A stretch of 64,000 nucleotides of DNA, taken from positions 1-64,000 of the forward strand of contig CANEZL010000004.1 in NCBI GenBank assembly GCA_947444195.1, read 5' to 3'. The DNA is from Methylobacteriaceae bacterium. GTDB taxonomy: Bacteria; Pseudomonadota; Alphaproteobacteria; Rhizobiales; Beijerinckiaceae. Made by a program: the position numbers and the translations under genes. Numbering within the stretch: position 1 is the first letter of the stretch; the number at the start of each line of letters is the position of its first letter. The notes under the pieces were generated by a model. It searched no databases and was not told where the DNA came from. It worked only from the letters and a program-made list of their open reading frames with translations. This document shows, piece after piece, positions 18,203-25,291 of the stretch.

Positions 18203-19030
18203 ATGACAGACGTTCCGCCCTACGGCACCTACGCCCCGGCCGGGCTCGTGGCCGCGATCGCCCGGCGCACCGGCCGCCTCCCCGCCGAGAACTGGTACGG
18301 CCGCCGGCTCGCCCTGTTCCTGCGCCGGCTCGCCATCACGCTCCTGCGCGGCAGGCCCCTCGACGTGGAGCGCTACGGCGCCCGGATGCGGCTCCACCCC
18401 TACAACAACAACTGCGAGAAGAAGGTGCTCTTCACCCCGCAGTTCTTCGATCCGGCCGAGCGGGCGATCCTGCGGGACTACCTCCGGCCCGGCTGCGTCT
18501 TCATGGATATCGGCGCCAATATCGGCGCCTACACGCTGTTCGTGGCAGCCTTCGCGGGGCCGGGCGCGCGCATCGTCGCGGTGGAGCCGCAGCCCGACGT
18601 GTTCGACCGGCTGAGCTACAACATCGCCCTCAACCCGTTCCACACGGTGAAGGCGGTGGCCTGCGCGGTGGCCGACAAGGCGGGCGAGCTCACCCTGTTC
18701 GTGGATCCGCGCAACCGCGGCGAATCGAGCCTCAGGATCGTGGGCACCAACGAGGGCGCCCAGATCCGCGTGCCCGCCGTCACCCTCCTCGACCTCGTGC
18801 AGGGCGAGGGCCTCACCCGCATCGACGCGATCAAGCTCGACGTGGAGGGCGCCGAGGACCTGATCCTGGAGCCCTTCCTGCGCGAGGCCCCGCCCGCCCT
18901 GCGGCCGGGCCTGCTGCTCCTGGAGAACGGCACCGACCAGTGGCAGCTCGACCTGCCGAAGCTCCTGGAGAGCCACGGCTACCGCGAGCGCGCCCGCACC
19001 CGCCTCAACATCGTGTTCGAGCGGGCCTGA
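18203..19030 (+). CDS. FkbM family methyltransferase
   Basis: 275-residue SAM-dependent methyltransferase of the FkbM type. The SAM-binding motif I is MDIGANIGAYTLFVAAF, followed by IVAVEPQPDVFDRLSYNI and the family motif DAIKLDVEGAEDLILEPF. Such enzymes O-methylate sugars or other small acceptors; the acceptor here is unknown. ATG at 18203 is used because sequence upstream in frame belongs to the intergenic repeat copy A. The last codons overlap a tandem repeat (19021-19074). Confidence 0.85.
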   Translation: MTDVPPYGTYAPAGLVAAIARRTGRLPAENWYGRRLALFLRRLAITLLRGRPLDVERYGARMRLHPYNNNCEKKVLFTPQFFDPAERAILRDYLRPGCVFMDIGANIGAYTLFVAAFAGPGARIVAVEPQPDVFDRLSYNIALNPFHTVKAVACAVADKAGELTLFVDPRNRGESSLRIVGTNEGAQIRVPAVTLLDLVQGEGLTRIDAIKLDVEGAEDLILEPFLREAPPALRPGLLLLENGTDQWQLDLPKLLESHGYRERARTRLNIVFERA

Positions 19031-19074
19031 ACCTTCGCGCGGGCCCGAACCTTCGGGCGGGCCTGAACCTTCGG
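19021..19074 (+). repeat. Three tandem 18-bp repeats at the end of fkbM
   Basis: Three head-to-tail copies of GCGGGCCTGAACCTTCGG (units at 19021, 19039 and 19057; one or two differences). The first copy contains the fkbM stop codon. Confidence 0.9.
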
Positions 19075-19091
19075 GCGCGCCCGGGCACGGC

Positions 19092-19805
19092 TCAGGGCGG
19101 GCCGAGCACCGGGATCTCGGCCTCGATGCGCACGCCCTGCGGCCCCACCGCGCAGCGATAGGCGTGGGCCTCGACGCCCGCGGCCCGCGCCGCCTGGAAG
19201 GCCGCGTCGAAGCCCGGATCGATGTCGCGGGCGACGTCGAAGGCCTCGGCCGCCATCTGCACCACCACGATCACCACGGCGCGCCCCCCCGCCGCGACGA
19301 CGGCGGCGAGTTCCCGCATGTGGCGGGCGCTGCGGGCGGCCGTGCAGTCGGGAAACTCGGCGAGCCCGGCCCGGCGCATCAGGTGGCAGTTCTTCACCTC
19401 CACGTGGCAGGGGGGCAGGCCCGGCCCCGAGGCCAGGAAATCGACCCGGCTCGCCGCCCCGTAGCGGACCTCCGGGCGCAGGGCGTCGTAGCCCGCGAGC
19501 GGGGCGAGCGCGCGAGCGCGAAACGCCTCCGCCACCAGGGCGTTCGGGCGCAGGGTGTTGATGCCGACCCATTGCGGGCCCCCCGGCAGGTCGGCCTCCA
19601 CCAGCTCCCAGGAATGGCGGAGCTTGCGCTTCGGGTTGTCGGAAGCCGAGAGCAGCACCCGCGCCCCCGGCACCGCGAGCCCCAGCATCGCCCCGGGATT
19701 GGCGCAGTGCGCCGTGATCGCGCTGCCGTCGGCGCAGACCACGTCGGCGAGGAAGCGCTGGTAGCGCCGCACGAGGCGGCCTTCGACGAGGGCGGGGAAC
19801 TTCAT
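19092..19805 (-). CDS. sfsA: SfsA family DNA/sugar-fermentation protein
   Basis: 237-residue member of the SfsA family, a nuclease-fold protein named from sugar fermentation stimulation in E. coli, biochemical role uncertain. It matches along its whole length: LVEGRLVRRYQRFLADV, ITAHCANPGAM, the VDFLASG...CHVEVKNCHL block that contains the PD-(D/E)xK-like residues, and FPDCTAARSARHMREL. ATG at 19805. It converges on the fkbM gene across the tandem repeat. Confidence 0.92.
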   Translation of the reverse strand: MKFPALVEGRLVRRYQRFLADVVCADGSAITAHCANPGAMLGLAVPGARVLLSASDNPKRKLRHSWELVEADLPGGPQWVGINTLRPNALVAEAFRARALAPLAGYDALRPEVRYGAASRVDFLASGPGLPPCHVEVKNCHLMRRAGLAEFPDCTAARSARHMRELAAVVAAGGRAVVIVVVQMAAEAFDVARDIDPGFDAAFQAARAAGVEAHAYRCAVGPQGVRIEAEIPVLGPP

Positions 19806-19816
19806 CGCCCGGGGTT

Positions 19817-19920
19817 TAGAGCTCGATGCGGAAAAGTGGAATCCGGTTTTCCGACATCATCGTGCGACCACGAAGAGATGGAGCGTGCTGCCGTTTCCGT
19901 GAAAGAGCAGCATGCTCTAG
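19817..19920. repeat. Twin-hairpin dispersed repeat, copy B
   Basis: Same structure and orientation as copy A (GTGGAATCCGG loop segment, then arms around GAGCGTGCTGCC and AGCAGCATGCTC). Lies 12 nt upstream of sfsA and 86 nt upstream of the MoaB/CinA-like gene, between divergent starts. Confidence 0.85.
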
Positions 19921-20005
19921 GCCGCGGGCCGCGCCGGCGGAAGACGTGGCCGGGCCCACGCGCCCGCGCTATCTGCGGAGCAACCCCCGAGCCTCCCGGA
20001 CCCGC

Positions 20006-20740
20006 ATGAGCACCGACACCGTCACCGCCGCGATCCTCGTCATCGGCGACGAGATCCTGTCCGGGCGCACGAAGGACAGGAACATCGGCACCATCGCCGA
20101 CTATCTCACCGCCATCGGCATCGCGCTGCGCGAGGTGCGCATCGTGCCCGACGAGGCCGAGGCCATCGTCGCGGCGGTGAACGCGCTGCGCGCCTCCCAC
20201 ACCTACCTGTTCACCACCGGCGGCATCGGCCCGACCCACGACGACATCACCGCCGATTGTGTGGCCGCGGCCTTCGGCGTCGGCATCGACGTGGACCCGC
20301 GCGCCCGGGCGATGCTGCTGGAGCGGCACAAGCCCGAGGACCTCAACGCGGCGCGCCTGCGCATGGCCCGCATCCCGGAGGGGGCCGACCTCATCCCGAA
20401 CCCGATCTCGAAGGCGCCGGGCTTCCACATCGGCAACGTCTTCGTGATGGCCGGCGTGCCCGCGATCATGCAGGCGATGCTCGACGCGGTGGGGCCGAGC
20501 TTGGCGACGGGCGCGCGCATGCTCTCCGAGACGATCGAGGCGGGGGGGCTCCCCGAGGGCGCCTATGCCGGGGGCCTGGCCGAGATCGCGAAGGATTTTC
20601 CCGGCGTCTCCATCGGCTCCTATCCCTCGATGACGGAGGCGGGCTTCCGCAACCGCATCGTCGTGCGCAGCACGGATGCCGCCGCTCTGGCCGAGGCGCA
20701 GGGGGCGGTGCAGGCGCTGGTCGCGGGGCTGACGGGGTAG
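20006..20740 (+). CDS. Competence/damage-inducible-like molybdopterin-binding protein (MoaB/CinA N-terminal domain)
   Basis: 244 residues with a single molybdopterin-binding fold of the MoaB/MogA/CinA superfamily. It begins AAILVIGDEILSGRTKDRN and contains the signature TTGGIGPTHDDITADCVAAAF. It lacks the CinA nicotinamide-nucleotide amidase domain, so it corresponds to the stand-alone CinA-N form common in alphaproteobacteria. The biochemical role is uncertain; binding of a pterin or ADP-ribose-like ligand is inferred from the family. ATG at 20006. Confidence 0.85.
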   Translation: MSTDTVTAAILVIGDEILSGRTKDRNIGTIADYLTAIGIALREVRIVPDEAEAIVAAVNALRASHTYLFTTGGIGPTHDDITADCVAAAFGVGIDVDPRARAMLLERHKPEDLNAARLRMARIPEGADLIPNPISKAPGFHIGNVFVMAGVPAIMQAMLDAVGPSLATGARMLSETIEAGGLPEGAYAGGLAEIAKDFPGVSIGSYPSMTEAGFRNRIVVRSTDAAALAEAQGAVQALVAGLTG

Positions 20741-20922
20741 GAGCGGTCGGGCGTCCAGTTACAACTCTACGTAGATCTACAGGGAGAACCCCGCCGCGAG
20801 CCTTCGCGAGGGCCCGGGGGCCAAGCTAGGCTGTTCCCGCCGACATTGCCTCGCGGGGAGGGCCCCATGCCGACGCCGTTGCTCTGGTCCTGCCCCCGCG
20901 CCCCGGCCCTCGGCGGCCCGCG

Positions 20923-21597
20923 ATGAGCTACGGCATCCGCCTGCACGTCTGGGGCGAGCGCGCCCTGTTCACGCGCCCGGAGATGAAGGTCGAGCGCGTC
21001 TCCTACGACGTGATGACGCCGTCGGCCGGCCGCGGCATCGTCGAGGCGGTGCTGTGGAAGCCGCAGATCCGCTGGGTGGTCGACCGCATCCACGTTCTCC
21101 GGCCGATCCGCTTCCAGTCCCTCCGGCGCAACGAGGTCGGCGCCAAGGCTTCCGCCGTCAACGCCGAGCGGGCCATGCGCGCGGGCACCACCGCCGGGCT
21201 CGGCCTCGTGGTGGAGGAGCACCGGCAGCAGCGGGCGGCGACGCTGCTGGTCGACGTCGCCTACGTCATCGAGGCGCATTTCACGCTGACCGACAAGGCC
21301 GGGCCGGAGGACAGCCCGGCCAAGTATCTCAGCATGTTCAACCGCCGCGCTGGGGCCGGCCAGTGCTTCCACCGGCCCTGCCTCGGCACCCGCGAGTTCC
21401 CGGCCGATTTCGAACTTCTGCCCCCCGGGGCCCCGCTGCCCGAGAGCCGCTTCCCGGCCGACCCGCCGGTGCGCGACCTCGGCTTCATGCTGCACGACAT
21501 CGTCGGCCCGCGGCGGGAACCGCGCTTCTTCCGGGCCGAACTCGTCGGCGGTGTGCTCGACGTCGCCGCCTGCCTCGACCGGGGGAGCGTGGCGTGA
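20923..21597 (+). CDS. cas5c: Cas5c, type I-C CRISPR pre-crRNA endonuclease and Cascade subunit
   Basis: 224-residue Cas5d/Cas5c protein. In type I-C systems, which have no Cas6, it cuts the repeat RNA and stays bound to the 11-nt 5' handle. A RAMP-like fold is suggested by IRLHVWGERALFTRPEMKVERVSYDVMTPSAGRGIVEAVLWKP, and VVEEHRQQRAATLL lies where the catalytic histidine region is expected. First gene of cas5-cas8-cas7; its stop overlaps the cas8c GTG start. ATG at 20923; the preceding 180 nt should contain the operon promoter, but I see no clear -10/-35. Confidence 0.93.
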   Translation: MSYGIRLHVWGERALFTRPEMKVERVSYDVMTPSAGRGIVEAVLWKPQIRWVVDRIHVLRPIRFQSLRRNEVGAKASAVNAERAMRAGTTAGLGLVVEEHRQQRAATLLVDVAYVIEAHFTLTDKAGPEDSPAKYLSMFNRRAGAGQCFHRPCLGTREFPADFELLPPGAPLPESRFPADPPVRDLGFMLHDIVGPRREPRFFRAELVGGVLDVAACLDRGSVA

Positions 21598-23414
21598 GCG
21601 TCCTTCAGGCCCTCGACCGCTACTACGCCCGCATGGCCGCCCGTGGCGAGGCCGAGGCGCCGGGCACTTCGCGGGAGAAGATCGGCCTCTGCGTCGTCCT
21701 CGACCCGGATGGGACGGTGACCGGGATCGCCGACCTGCACGAGCGGGACGGCCGCAAGGCGAAGCCCCGGCTCCTGGAAGTGCCGGCGGCCGTCAAGCGC
21801 ACGGCGGGTATCCTGCCGAACCGGTTCTGGGACAAGACCTCCTACACGCTGGGCCGCACCGCCGGCGCGGGCAAACGCACCGGCGAGGAGCACGCGGCCT
21901 TCAAGGCGCTGCACCGCGACCTCCTCGCCGGCACGGACGATCCCGGCCTCCTGGCTCTCGCTCGCTTCCTGAGCCGCTGGGACCCGGCCGGGCTCGACCA
22001 TTTTCCCGAGGCCGTGTCGGCCCTCGACGCGAACGTCGTGTTCCGGCTCGCCGGCGAGCACGGCTACATCCACGAGCGCGAGGCCGCGCGGCGCCTTCTC
22101 ACCGGCGTGGCCGCGGAGGGCGAGGCCGGCGCGGTCTGCCTCGTCACGGGCGAGACCGCGGTGCCGGCCCGGCTCCATCCCGCCATCAAGGGGGTCTGGG
22201 GGGCGCAATCCTCCGGCGCGGCCCTGGTCTCGTTCAACCTCGACGCCTTCACCTCCTACGGCAAGGCGCAAGGGGACAACGCGCCGGTGAGCGAGGCCGC
22301 CGCCTTCCGCTACGGCGCGGCCCTGAACCGGATGCTCGATGCGGGGAGCCGCAACCGCTTGGCCCGCCCCATCGGCGACGCCACCGTGGCGTTCTGGGCC
22401 GACACCTCGGAGGCGGTGAAGGAGCATGCGGCCAAGGCCGCCGAGGACTGGTTCGCGGCGCTGATCGAGCCGCCCCCCGCCGACGACCAGGAGGCCGCCA
22501 AGATCCGCGACGCCCTCGACGCGGTGGCCGCGGGCCGCGCGGTCGCCGACGTCGCCCCCGGCGTGGTGCCCGGCACCCGCTTCCACGTGCTCGGCCTCGC
22601 ACCCAATGCCGCGCGGCTCTCGGTGCGCTACTGGCTCGACGACACCTTCGAGCATTTCGCCGAGCGCCTCGCGCAGCACCATGCCGACCTCCGCATCGAG
22701 CCCAAACCCCGCCGCTGGGGCGCGGCCCCGGCGATCGGCCGCCTGCTCGTGCAGACGACGGCGCTCGCCGAGAAATTCGAGAACATCCCGCCCCTGCTCG
22801 CCGGCGAGGTCACCCGCGCGGTGCTGGCCGGCACGCCCTATCCCCGCAGCCTGCTCGCCGCCGCCCTCATCCGCCTGCGGGCCGGCGACGACGCGGGCAG
22901 CGGCTGGCACGCGGCCGTGATCCGCGCCGTGCTCGTGCGGGAGAAGCGCATCCGCACCGGGGCCGCCCCCGAGATGACGAAGGAGGAACTGGTGAGCCTC
23001 GAAAGAACGCGGGAGAACGACCCCGCCTATCATCTCGGGCGCCTGTTCGCGGCGCTGGAGGCCGCCCAGCGCCTCGCGCTCGGGCGCATCAACGCCACGA
23101 TCCGCGACCGCTATTTCGGCGCCGCCTCGGCCGCGCCCGCCGGTGTGTTCCCGCTGCTCCTGCGCGGCGCCCAGAGCCACGTGGGCAAGCTGCGCAAGGA
23201 GCGCAAGGACGGCTGGATCGAGCGCGAGATCGCCGAGATCGTCGAGCGCCTGCCGCCGGCCCTGCCGCGCACGCTGAAGCTCGAGCAGCAGGGGCGCTTC
23301 GCCATCGGCTACTACCACCAGCGCCAGGCGCAGTTCGCCGGGCGGCCGGAGGTGAAGGCCGCCATCGAGGCCGACGCCGAGACCGAGATCAACGGGGAGG
23401 ACGGGGATGTCTGA
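21594..23414 (+). CDS. cas8c: Cas8c (Csd1), type I-C Cascade large subunit
   Basis: 606 residues, the normal size for Csd1/Cas8c, the large subunit that reads the PAM and positions the R-loop. Recognisable stretches include LPNRFWDKTSYTLG, CLVTGETAVPARLHPAIKGVWGAQSSGAALVSFN, AFWADTSEAVKEH and PAYHLGRLFAALEAAQ. GTG at 21594 overlaps the cas5c stop. The last eight bases overlap the cas7c start. The 3' quarter contains an internal start for the small subunit Cas11c, annotated separately. Function in DNA recognition is from the family. Confidence 0.93.
   Translation: MSVLQALDRYYARMAARGEAEAPGTSREKIGLCVVLDPDGTVTGIADLHERDGRKAKPRLLEVPAAVKRTAGILPNRFWDKTSYTLGRTAGAGKRTGEEHAAFKALHRDLLAGTDDPGLLALARFLSRWDPAGLDHFPEAVSALDANVVFRLAGEHGYIHEREAARRLLTGVAAEGEAGAVCLVTGETAVPARLHPAIKGVWGAQSSGAALVSFNLDAFTSYGKAQGDNAPVSEAAAFRYGAALNRMLDAGSRNRLARPIGDATVAFWADTSEAVKEHAAKAAEDWFAALIEPPPADDQEAAKIRDALDAVAAGRAVADVAPGVVPGTRFHVLGLAPNAARLSVRYWLDDTFEHFAERLAQHHADLRIEPKPRRWGAAPAIGRLLVQTTALAEKFENIPPLLAGEVTRAVLAGTPYPRSLLAAALIRLRAGDDAGSGWHAAVIRAVLVREKRIRTGAAPEMTKEELVSLERTRENDPAYHLGRLFAALEAAQRLALGRINATIRDRYFGAASAAPAGVFPLLLRGAQSHVGKLRKERKDGWIEREIAEIVERLPPALPRTLKLEQQGRFAIGYYHQRQAQFAGRPEVKAAIEADAETEINGEDGDV
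22992..23414 (+). CDS. cas11c: Cas11c small subunit from an internal start within cas8c
   Basis: In-frame GTG at 22992 inside cas8c is preceded by a perfect AAGGAGG (22980-22986) with 5-nt spacing, far stronger than most ribosome binding sites in this window. Translation from here gives 140 residues starting VSLERTRENDPAYHLGRLFAAL, helical and basic, ending with cas8c. In type I-C systems the hidden small subunit Cas11c is known to be made by internal initiation in cas8c, and it stabilises the non-target strand in the complex. ATG at 22974 is an alternative start. Production here is inferred from sequence. Confidence 0.75.
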   Translation: MSLERTRENDPAYHLGRLFAALEAAQRLALGRINATIRDRYFGAASAAPAGVFPLLLRGAQSHVGKLRKERKDGWIEREIAEIVERLPPALPRTLKLEQQGRFAIGYYHQRQAQFAGRPEVKAAIEADAETEINGEDGDV

Positions 23415-24345
23415 GGAAGCGGGCGTCACGCGCCGCCACGAATTCGTGCTCTACTTCGACGTCGCCAACGGCAACCCGAACGGCGATCCGGACGCCGGCA
23501 ACCTGCCGCGCCTCGACCCCGAGACCAACCAGGGCCTCGTCTCGGACGTCGCCCTCAAGCGCAAGATCCGCAACTACGTGGCGCTCGCCCGCCCCGACGC
23601 GCCCGGCCACGAGATCTACATGCGCGACGGCGCGACGCTCAACGTCGAGCACAAGCGCGCCTGGGGTGCGGTGATGCCCGAGGTGACGAAGGCGGAGGAT
23701 CTGAAGAAGGGGCCGAAGGAGGCCGACAAGGCCCGCGCGCTCACCCGCTGGATGTGCGCCAATTTCTGGGACATCCGCGCCTTCGGGGCGGTGATGACCA
23801 CCGGGGTCAATGCCGGCCAGGTGCGGGGCCCCGTGCAGATCGCCTTCGCCCGCTCCATCGAGCCGGTGCTGCCCCTGGAGATCGCCATCACGCGGCTCGC
23901 CGCCACCACCGAGGCCGATGCCGAGGCCAAGGGCGGGCGCACCATGGGCCGCAAGTTCATCGTGCCCTACGGGCTCTACCGCGCCCACGGCTTCGTCTCG
24001 GCCCCGCTCGCCTCGCATCCCACCAAGGGCACCGGCTTCTCGGACACCGACCTCGACCTGCTGTTCGAGGCGCTCACCAATATGTTCGACCACGACCGCT
24101 CGGCCGCCCGCGGCGAGATGGCGACCCGCAAGCTCGTCGTCTTCCGCCACGCCTCGGCGCTGGGCAACGCCCCGGCGCACGCCCTGTTCGACCGGGTGAA
24201 GACTTTTCGGATGCACAAGGACAGCCGTCAGCCGATCGGCGCGGACGCCATCGACAACTGGCCGGCGGCGCGCAGCTTCGCAGACTACGCGGTGACGGTG
24301 GACCGGGAGGGGCTGCCGGAGGGCGTGGAGGTGATCGAGCGGTGA
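23407..24345 (+). CDS. cas7c: Cas7c (Csd2), Cascade backbone subunit
   Basis: 312-residue Csd2/Cas7c protein that polymerises along the crRNA spacer. The start HEFVLYFDVANGNPNGDPDAGNLPR is the family signature, with later TTGVNAGQVRGPVQIAFARSIEPV and GRKFIVPYGLYRAHGF. It overlaps cas8c by eight bases and is the last gene of the interference operon. After its stop comes an unusual 297-nt gap before cas4 that holds a degenerate repeat RNA, its target, and a small ORF. Confidence 0.95.
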   Translation: MSEEAGVTRRHEFVLYFDVANGNPNGDPDAGNLPRLDPETNQGLVSDVALKRKIRNYVALARPDAPGHEIYMRDGATLNVEHKRAWGAVMPEVTKAEDLKKGPKEADKARALTRWMCANFWDIRAFGAVMTTGVNAGQVRGPVQIAFARSIEPVLPLEIAITRLAATTEADAEAKGGRTMGRKFIVPYGLYRAHGFVSAPLASHPTKGTGFSDTDLDLLFEALTNMFDHDRSAARGEMATRKLVVFRHASALGNAPAHALFDRVKTFRMHKDSRQPIGADAIDNWPAARSFADYAVTVDREGLPEGVEVIER

Positions 24346-24361
24346 GGGTGAGCCCGCTCCT

Positions 24362-24438
24362 CACGCCTGGAACCAGGCCTTGGGCAACCGCGCTAGTGTT
24401 TCAATCCGCACCCCACGGAGGGGCGACCGGAGCGGGCT
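24362..24438 (-). ncRNA. Putative crRNA-like regulatory RNA (CreA/CreR-type) with one degenerate repeat
   Basis: On the minus strand, 24427-24398 is a 30-nt degenerate copy of the array repeat: it starts GTCGCCCCT, keeps a CCCC/GGGG stem, and its last 12 bases GCGGATTGAAAC are identical to the array repeat, so the Cas5c 5' handle is intact. The following pseudo-spacer (24397 downward) begins ACTAGCGCGGTTGCCC. No second repeat follows; instead GCCTGGTTCCAGGC (24378-24365) can fold as a hairpin that may end the RNA or the guide. A promoter lies directly upstream. The first 16 guide bases match a PAM-flanked site at 24484-24499. The arrangement is that of CreA/CreR RNAs, which guide Cascade to a nearby promoter without cleavage. 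The ends are approximate. Confidence 0.8.
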
Positions 24439-24444
24439 CGTCAC

Positions 24445-24474
24445 AACATACAGCCGCAGCCTCATCCGGCGCAA
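24445..24474 (-). promoter_or_regulatory. Predicted promoter of the crRNA-like RNA
   Basis: Minus-strand TTGCGC (24474-24469) and TATGTT (24450-24445) separated by 18 nt. Transcription would begin about 10 nt before the degenerate repeat. The AT-rich -10 stands out in this GC-rich sequence. Confidence 0.55.
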
Positions 24475-24480
24475 GCATGG

Positions 24481-24499
24481 TTCACTAGAGCGGTAGCCC
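24481..24499 (+). promoter_or_regulatory. PAM plus pseudo-protospacer for the crRNA-like RNA
   Basis: TTC at 24481-24483 (the usual type I-C PAM) is followed at once by ACTAGAGCGGTAGCCC (24484-24499). It equals the guide ACTAGCGCGGTTGCCC except at positions 6 and 12, where Cascade flips the base out and does not read it. From position 17 on there is no match, so binding without Cas3-driven cleavage is expected. The site is 7 nt upstream of the RNA's own -35 and 65 nt upstream of the small ORF; a possible plus-strand -35 TTGCCA (24505-24510) would fall inside a Cascade footprint. Confidence 0.8.
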
Positions 24500-24563
24500 G
24501 TCCATTGCCAAGACCGAATGGATGTGATTGTCTCCGGTCTGCGGATTCGCGCCGGAGGTTGTC

Positions 24564-24662
24564 ATGCTGGAATTTACGATCGTGGCTGGGCTTGGTCTGC
24601 TCATTCTGGGATTCATGGATTTGAAGCTCGCGGCTGTTCCCCATGCCCGCCCCGCCCCCTGA
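24564..24662 (+). CDS. Small hydrophobic 32-residue protein between cas7 and cas4; candidate toxin or leader peptide
   Basis: ATG at 24564 is preceded by GGAGG (24554-24558) with 5-nt spacing, a strong ribosome binding site. The 32-codon frame starts MLEFTIVAGLGLLILGFMDL, one predicted membrane helix, and ends in a Pro-rich tail (PHARPAP). Codon use is unlike the neighbours: codons ending in A or T (TTT, GCT, CTT, GGT, ATT, GGA, GAT) are frequent, whereas adjacent cas genes almost always use G/C. The frame overlaps the cas4 start by 20 bases. Because the Cascade-target site lies just upstream, it is a candidate for the repressed toxin of a CreTA-like pair; alternatively it is a leader peptide coupling translation to cas4. 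Toxicity is inference. Confidence 0.6.
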   Translation: MLEFTIVAGLGLLILGFMDLKLAAVPHARPAP

Positions 24663-25284
24663 CCCCACCGCCGAGGACGCGCTGATCCCGCTCTCGGCGC
24701 TCCAGCACCATCTGTTCTGCCCGCGCCAGAACGCGCTCATCCACGTGGAGCAGATCTGGGCGGAGGATGCGGCGACCGCGGAGGGGCGGCTCCTGCACGA
24801 GCGGGTGGATGCCGGCGGGTCCGAGGGGCAGCCGGGGATCCGGGTCGCCCGCGGGCTGGCCCTGCGCTCCCTGGCGCTCGGCGTGGCGGGCCGGGCCGAT
24901 GCGGTCGAGTTCCGGGGGCGCCCGCCGCGGCCCTATCCGGTGGAGTACAAGCGCGGCAAGCCCAAGGCCCACCGGGCCGACAAGGTCCAGCTCTGCGCGC
25001 AGGGTCTCTGCCTGGAGGAGATGTTCGGCGTCGAGATCCCCGAGGGCGCCTTGTTCTACGGCGCCACCCGGCGGCGGCAGGCCGTGGCCTTCGATGCCCC
25101 CTTGCGCGCCCTCACCGCGCGGGTGGCGGCCGAGGCGCGCGCCGTGATCGCGGGCGGCACGACGCCGGCGCCCGTGAAGACGTCCGCCTGCCGCCGCTGC
25201 TCGTTGGAGGATCTCTGCCGGCCGGACCGGCTGGCGCGGGCCCCGCGGATCGCCCACTGGCTCGCCGCGCAGATCGAGGCGTGA
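24643..25284 (+). CDS. cas4: Cas4, CRISPR adaptation exonuclease
   Basis: 213-residue RecB-family nuclease with an iron-sulfur cluster that works with Cas1-Cas2 in choosing and trimming PAM-containing prespacers. One cysteine near the N terminus (HHLFCPRQ) and three at the C terminus (SACRRCSLEDLC) would bind 4Fe-4S; GRADAVEF and YPVEYKRGKPK carry the PD-(D/E)xK catalytic residues. ATG at 24643 has only a weak ribosome binding site of its own and lies inside the upstream small ORF, suggesting coupling. First of the adaptation genes cas4-cas1-cas2. Confidence 0.93.
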   Translation: MPAPPPDPTAEDALIPLSALQHHLFCPRQNALIHVEQIWAEDAATAEGRLLHERVDAGGSEGQPGIRVARGLALRSLALGVAGRADAVEFRGRPPRPYPVEYKRGKPKAHRADKVQLCAQGLCLEEMFGVEIPEGALFYGATRRRQAVAFDAPLRALTARVAAEARAVIAGGTTPAPVKTSACRRCSLEDLCRPDRLARAPRIAHWLAAQIEA

Positions 25285-25291
25285 GACGGCC

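Noticed and set aside
20735..20760. Partial likeness of the cas5 upstream region (TAGGAGCGGT...GCGTCCA) to the Cascade target
   Set aside because: Needs insertions to align and has no TTC PAM before it; probably chance overlap with the end of the preceding gene.
24518..24700. Longer plus-strand frame from ATG 24518 across the small ORF in another phase
   Set aside because: Poor ribosome binding site and unlikely composition (Cys, Trp, Arg, Pro) compared with the 32-codon frame that has GGAGG.
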